Below are positions 59,220-64,000 of a DNA stretch of 64,000 nucleotides, piece by piece (the first letter of the stretch is position 1; the number at the start of each line of letters is the position of its first letter). Location: positions 410,885,739 through 410,949,738 of the forward strand of contig NC_092875.1 in the NCBI RefSeq assembly GCF_028372415.1. The letters run 5' to 3'. Source of the stretch: Notamacropus eugenii (taxonomy: Eukaryota > Chordata > Mammalia > Diprotodontia > Macropodidae). The notes under the pieces are model-generated. The model was not told where the DNA came from, searched no databases, and saw only the letters and a list, made by a program, of their open reading frames with translations. A program made the translations under genes and the position numbers.

Positions 59220-59606
59220 GTACTTGTATTTTGATATGAAACAATTCTCCTCAAATCCCATTTGAAAGATTGTTTAGTTTTACAAGGAAAGAACCAGCTC
59301 ATCCCAACCTTAGACTGACCGATGGCACCCATTTTTCTGCTTTTGCTAGGGAGATCATCGCAGGCGGCCTCAAGCTTGGACTCTGCTTGGGGCTTTGTTT
59401 ATTCCTCTCTGACAGCACTCTCATCCTTCTTTCAATGCCCAATGCATGGACTTTGTCAAGTTAAGCTGCTGACATGATCCCATTGGCCAGAAATCTGTCA
59501 CTAAAGACTGAGAAATATTCTCACAGACATGTGCCTGGTGAAACTCAGGAAATGTGGTATTCTTTATATTGCTTTGTGAAAATAAAGTTTTTCATCTTTA
59601 AAAAAA
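59220..59606 (+). pseudogene. Possible retrocopy 3' end, parent unknown
   Basis: The right end has AATAAA at 59581-59586 followed 13 bases later by an A7 run (59600-59606), the layout of a processed transcript end. Upstream sequence is GC-richer than its flanks, and a 64-codon plus frame (59270-59464: RKEPAHPNLRLTDGTHFSAFAREIIAGGLKLGLCLGLCLFLSDSTLILLSMPNAW) is present. I do not recognise the protein, and no target-site duplication is obvious. It could also be a native polyadenylation signal of an unannotated transcript. Confidence 0.3.
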
Positions 59607-60738
59607 CCACTTTGTCCTTCCTGTCAGCTTGATGTCTACACTATGATACTGCAAACCTTGCATAATACAGTTAATATATGCTATCATATACCATTTTCAA
59701 AATTTAATTCATGATTTTTGTAAGAAATTTTCTCAAAGAAACATTATTAGCATGATTCATTTTAAAAAATGCACATGAAGAGTCATTTTGATTGTGTTGA
59801 GTTGCATTCCATTTGAAGGCTATTGGAATTTTTATAAGGAAAAAAATGTTTTATTATTCATCCCATTTTAATGTAATTGCCCCAACTGTGCAATTTTGAA
59901 TTTTGACATCAGTACACAGCTCACCTCAAATAACATTTTTGTTTGTTTTTTTGGTATCCCAGAGATTCAGAACGTATTAAGGTATAAGTCTTCAAGGATT
60001 CAAAATCCTGTCCATCTTTTCTTTGTTGCACATCAATTTTCTAGCTAACTAGACACAATTAGGATTTATGTTTGGAATTTCTGGGGTCCAATCAACTCTT
60101 CAATTAATAGTGATGGCTGAACGTCACAGACTATGAGGTTCAGTTTAATTTTTATAAAGAATGGTTTGTTTGGATCTTTATCTCAAACTTATTTAAACCA
60201 AATTAGCAAACTAGTCACTCTGCATTCCCACTGCCAGAAAACTGATTTTACACATCACTCAGGGCAGCAAATAAACAGATCAACTGATAAGAATGCAAAG
60301 AAAGAAATAGCAAAAATCTTCCGCTTCTTTCTTTGTATTCTGCCCTCTAGGGGGATAGGGGGAAACCTCCTGAATTTATGTAACAGTAAGGGTTAGGATT
60401 AATATCTTCATTTATATTGTTTGTAGGACAGTTAGAGACATCTTTATTTGTTCTACCAGGACAGGCAGAGTGAACTATTCTTCCTTCTTCCTCTTTTGGT
60501 TTCTCAAAAAATTTCATAAACATCTTGCCATATATAGATCTTCTATTATTTCTCTATCTTTTTTAATTTCACCTTCTTTCCTGGAATCCTTAACCCCATC
60601 ATTCAACCTTTTCAGAATAACTCAGCTAGTTTTCACTCTGGCAACAAAACAGCTACATTTAACCAACTTAAACCTTTTTTTGATAATTATATTGAAGTCT
60701 TTTATTTTTACATCATTATCACTTCCAGATAATATCCC

Positions 60739-60739
<1 letters not shown>
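59607..60739. other. Unassigned sequence
   Basis: No gene or repeat recognised. The 87-codon plus frame at 60133-60396 has no homology that I can see. Confidence 0.35.

Positions 60740-60792
<53 letters not shown>
60740..60792. repeat. (CA)n microsatellite
   Basis: Perfect CA dinucleotide run of about 26 units. Confidence 0.95.
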
Positions 60793-60795
<3 letters not shown>

Positions 60796-61942
60796 GCATT
60801 TATGCACACACTTTTTTCAGTGCCCATTTCCCTCTTTCCTCCCCAGTTAATTTTCACTTTAAAAAAAAAAAGAAAAAATATTTTAAGTGAAACCAACAGG
60901 CACAATGAATTCATTTGATGGTATATGCATCATATCAAATCTATAGTCCATACACCTCAAGGTAGAGGAGGTAGGAATATTTCCTCATCAATTTTGGACT
61001 GTCAAGATCCTTCAGTACAGTTCTGATGTGTTCACTATTTTTTTATTTTCCCTATCCATAGCTCTTTTGTTTCTTTCTAGAGCAAGTAAATAATGACTGC
61101 AGAGTAAATTAGAGATTGACTGAGGCAAAGACAAGGAAAGATTCCTTTCAGAAGATGTAGTTACTAAAAAGAAATGCTTAGTTGAAAAAAATGTGATGAA
61201 TCAATTTTATGTAATTTGAACATTATCTACATTTCTTCTAGATTTCACCCACTTTCTAAGTTCTGCAGTTCATTCATACAATAGTTTGCTGTAGAGGATA
61301 AAAAACTACCTCAATCACCAAGTCCTAGGATCAAGACAATCTTGACACACGTTGGCCTTGTCAACTCAGGCCAGTGACTTATTCTCTCAGGAAACAGTCT
61401 GAGATTCCAAGTTGCAAAAGAAATGCTTAAATGAATTGGTAGAGGTTCCTTACCATGGACAGTCTACGCAAAAAAAAAAAAATCACAAAAGTGAAAAACA
61501 AACAAAATCATTTGACATGAGAACTTCATGTGTATGATTGATGATGATCATAAAGATATCAAAAATTAGTTAACTGATATGAATAACCTCATACACCTAA
61601 AGTTTCTTTTATATTTAAAAAAACAAATAAGTTATACATGAGGCAAATAATTTTTCTTAGGTTTATCAAGTTTTACTACAATATTTCCATGAATTTTGAA
61701 CCATATCAGAAGAAAGTCAAAGATGTATGTTTTTGTATTAATGAGATGAAGTGTTTTGTCTAGAGTGACACAGGCAACAGGTATCAAATTTTTCCTTTCT
61801 TTCAACATTAAAGACCTCAGACCCTGAAGTAATGCCCCTTCCAAGGCATGGGGCTTTGGAAAAGTTTTAAATGTATATTTTTTCTACTGAGTGAAATTAC
61901 TTTTTGTAAAAAAAAAAAAAAATACAACTCATTTCATGCTCC
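60793..61942. other. Unassigned sequence
   Basis: No gene or named repeat. Homopolymer A runs at 60860-60870, 61470-61481 and 61908-61921. Confidence 0.4.
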
Positions 61943-62097
61943 ATATATATATATATACACACACAGTGATGTACATATATATATACCTACACATACACAC
62001 CCCTACACACATATACATATATACACACACATACATATATATACCTATATGTGTGTATGTGTGTGTATATGTATATATGTATGTATGTATGTATGTA
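61943..62097. repeat. TA/CA/TG compound microsatellite
   Basis: TA, CACA, CATA, TGTG and finally TATG units in succession (last pure (TATG)n block about 62077-62097); Tyr/His/Ile/Thr frames are repeat products. It abuts the 3' end of the next LINE-type element. Confidence 0.88.
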
Positions 62098-62099
62098 TT

Positions 62100-64000
62100 C
62101 CCTCTAACTACCCTGATACTTAAAAGGTCTCATGAGTTACAACTATCATATTTCCATGTAGGAATATGAACAATTCAACTTTAATGAGTTCCTTATGACT
62201 TTTCTTTCCTATTTATGTTTTCATGTTTCTCTTGATTCTTCTGTTTGAAAGTCCAATTTTCCATTCAGCTCTAGTCTTTTCACAAGAATGTTTAGAAGCA
62301 TATTTCATTGAAATTCCATTTTTTTCTCTTAGTATTATACTCAGTTTTGCTGGTTGGGTGATTCTTCATTTTAATCCTACCTCCTTCGACCTCTGGAATA
62401 TCATATTACAAGCCTTTTGATCCTTATCCTGATTGTATTTCCACAATACTCAAATTGTTTCTTTCTAGCTGCATGTATATTTTTTCCTTGACCTGGCAAG
62501 TCTGGAATTTGCCTGCAACATTCCAAAGCATTTTCTTTTTTTTAGATCTCTTTCACGTGATAAGTGGGTTCTTTCCATTTTTAATTTACCCTCTGGAGGT
62601 AAAATATAGGGACACTTTTCCTTAATAATTTCTTGGAAGATGATGACTAGGCTCTTTTTTTGATCTAGTTTTCAGGTAGACCAATAATATTGAAATTATC
62701 TCTCCTGGATTCACTTAAACCTTATTTTCCAATAAGGTATTTCACATTGTCTTCTATTTTTTTCATTCTTTTGTTTTTTTTTTTTTATAATTTCTTGATT
62801 TCTTATAAAGTCATTAGCTATCATTTGCTCCATTCCAATTTTTAAGGAACTATTTTTTTCAGTGAGCTTTGGCACATCCTTTCCCAATTGGCTAATTCTG
62901 CTTCAAAAAGCATTCAAAAGCCTTAAAAATGCATTATTTTCCTCGTTGGCCTTTTGGCCCTCATTTGCTATTTGAGTTTGCCTATTTTTAGAAATATTAT
63001 TTTCTTCAGTATTTTTTTGAGTTTCCTTTAGTGAGTTGTTGACTTACTTCTCATGATTTTCTTGTATTGCTTTCATTTCTTTTTGTAGTTTTTCCTCCAC
63101 TTCTCTTACTTGATTTTCAAAATCGTTTTTGAGCTCTTCTATGGCCTAAGACCATTTCATATTTTTTTTTTTTTTTTGGAGGCTTTGGATGTAGGAGCCT
63201 TGAGCTTGCTATCTTCTTTAAGTTGTATTTTTTGTTTTTCCTTTGGCTATATACTTTGATCTTATTCCTGAAAGGATGGAAGAAAATACATTTTCTTCAA
63301 GAAAAGAACTTTCTGTAGTCTTATTACCCCCTCTTTTGGGGGGTATTTTCCCAGTCAATTTTTGAGCCCTTTGTGAAGTGGAGAGTATACTACCCTAGGT
63401 TTCAGAGGTTTTGTGTAGCTATTCTGTAAGGTATCTCTAGGGACCTGTAAGTTGTCAGTATCTCCAAGGTGGCATAATCAAGGGAAAGGTGTTAACTCCT
63501 CTCTCGGCCTGCACTCTGGTCTGTGAGCAAGCACAAGCTCAAGCACTTTTTTCTGCCCTAGAACTGTGAGTAGAATTCCCTCTCCACAACTCCCACCAGC
63601 TGCGCCCTTTCAGTGCTCCTTCTCACCCCAGGACTTCCACTCAGATCTGAGGCCCAGATCAGCTGCTCAGTTTCTCACCATCTGTAGCTTGAGAACTCCA
63701 GAAGATGCTGGTGCTGTGAAAGTGGCTGCTGTCACCCTAGGGCTGGGGTTGGGGGCTGGACAATATTCCCCTCTCTTCCTGGTGAAAGAGCTTTCTCACA
63801 GACCTTTGGGGCCATCTTTGGTGTTTATGAGTTGAGAAATCTGGAAACCTGCAGCAGCTTCCAGTGATTCAGTACCATGAAGCCTGCTCCAGTCCTGCCT
63901 GTGTGGTGATGCCCATGTCAGGCTGTGCTCCACTCTGAGTTCAGTGTGATACACCCTTCTTGTCAACCTTCCAGGCTGTCTTGGGCTAGAAATCTGTTTC
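62100..64000 (-). mobile_element. L1/HAL1-type element: ORF1 and 5' UTR, runs off the window
   Basis: Reading leftwards: 5' UTR from the window edge to about 63350 (GC-richer, with the 'gtcaaccttccaggctgtcttggg' block shared with 10860 and 43210), then the ORF1 N-terminus near 63350-63150. The ORF1 coiled coil lies at 62820-63010 ('ttgctccattccaatttttaaggaactatttttttcagtgagctttgg' is the complement of KLTEENSSLKIRMEQM). The RRM region is at 62300-62740. The 3' end of ORF1 is at 62165-62290 ('tttatgttttcatgtttctcttgattcttctgtttgaaagtcc'). The junction with the microsatellite at about 62100 removes any 3' UTR or ORF2, so whether it is HAL1 or L1 cannot be decided. Confidence 0.72.

Overview
This window looks like gene-poor intergenic DNA from a marsupial (metatherian) mammal. 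The evidence is the repeat content: many L1 LINEs, several ORF1-only 'half-L1' (HAL1-type) elements with their own 3' UTR, a tRNA-derived SINE of the marsupial type at 39833-40055, BovB/RTE-type LINE remnants, and old mammal-wide MIR, L2, CR1/L3-like and hAT-Charlie-like copies. I see no intact host protein-coding gene, no confident host exon, no structural RNA gene and no CRISPR array. The species cannot be fixed from the sequence alone. Layout: 1-1.2 kb holds a fold-back hAT element, a MIR and an unnamed repeat present twice. 1.2-12.4 kb is a nested minus-strand L1/HAL1 cluster: one L1 whose ORF2 (endonuclease, linker, reverse transcriptase, C-terminus) can be followed from about 8.45 kb back to 2.89 kb, split by a later 0.8-kb L1 insertion, next to a complete-looking 2.15-kb HAL1-type element and a further ORF1/5'UTR fragment. 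12.4-21.3 kb is mostly unique or old sequence with two truncated L1s, an L2 and MIRs. 21.3-23.2 kb holds a ~60-bp minisatellite split by a non-L1 LINE, a pure (TA)n tract and a BovB-like LINE. 23.2-33 kb has old hAT, MIR and CR1-like repeats, a ~2-kb ancient repeat I cannot name, a ~440-bp GA-rich purine tract and an RPS3A processed pseudogene with target-site duplications. 33-41.3 kb is the least repeat-dense part. 41.3-47.3 kb is a second LINE cluster (two HAL1-type elements, one carrying a solo LTR with a 6-bp target-site duplication, plus two damaged L1s). 47.3-49.2 kb holds an unidentified segment and an SLC25A6 (ADP/ATP translocase 3) processed pseudogene. 51-57.4 kb holds two L1 3' ends and a HAL1-type element. 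57.4-62 kb is mostly unassigned with microsatellites. 62.1 kb to the end is another minus-strand ORF1-bearing element that runs off the window. How the parts relate: nothing here forms an operon or pathway. The recognisable coding material is retrotransposon protein (L1 ORF1 and ORF2) and two retrocopies that the L1 machinery most likely made, as shown by poly(A) tails, upstream AATAAA signals and, for RPS3A, direct target-site repeats. I did not find a convincing new biological system. The most useful leads are the abundance of ORF1-only LINEs, the dated nesting events, a few unidentified open segments (216-446, 47316-47745, 57508-57705, 59220-59606), and unique stretches that a cross-species alignment could test for conservation.
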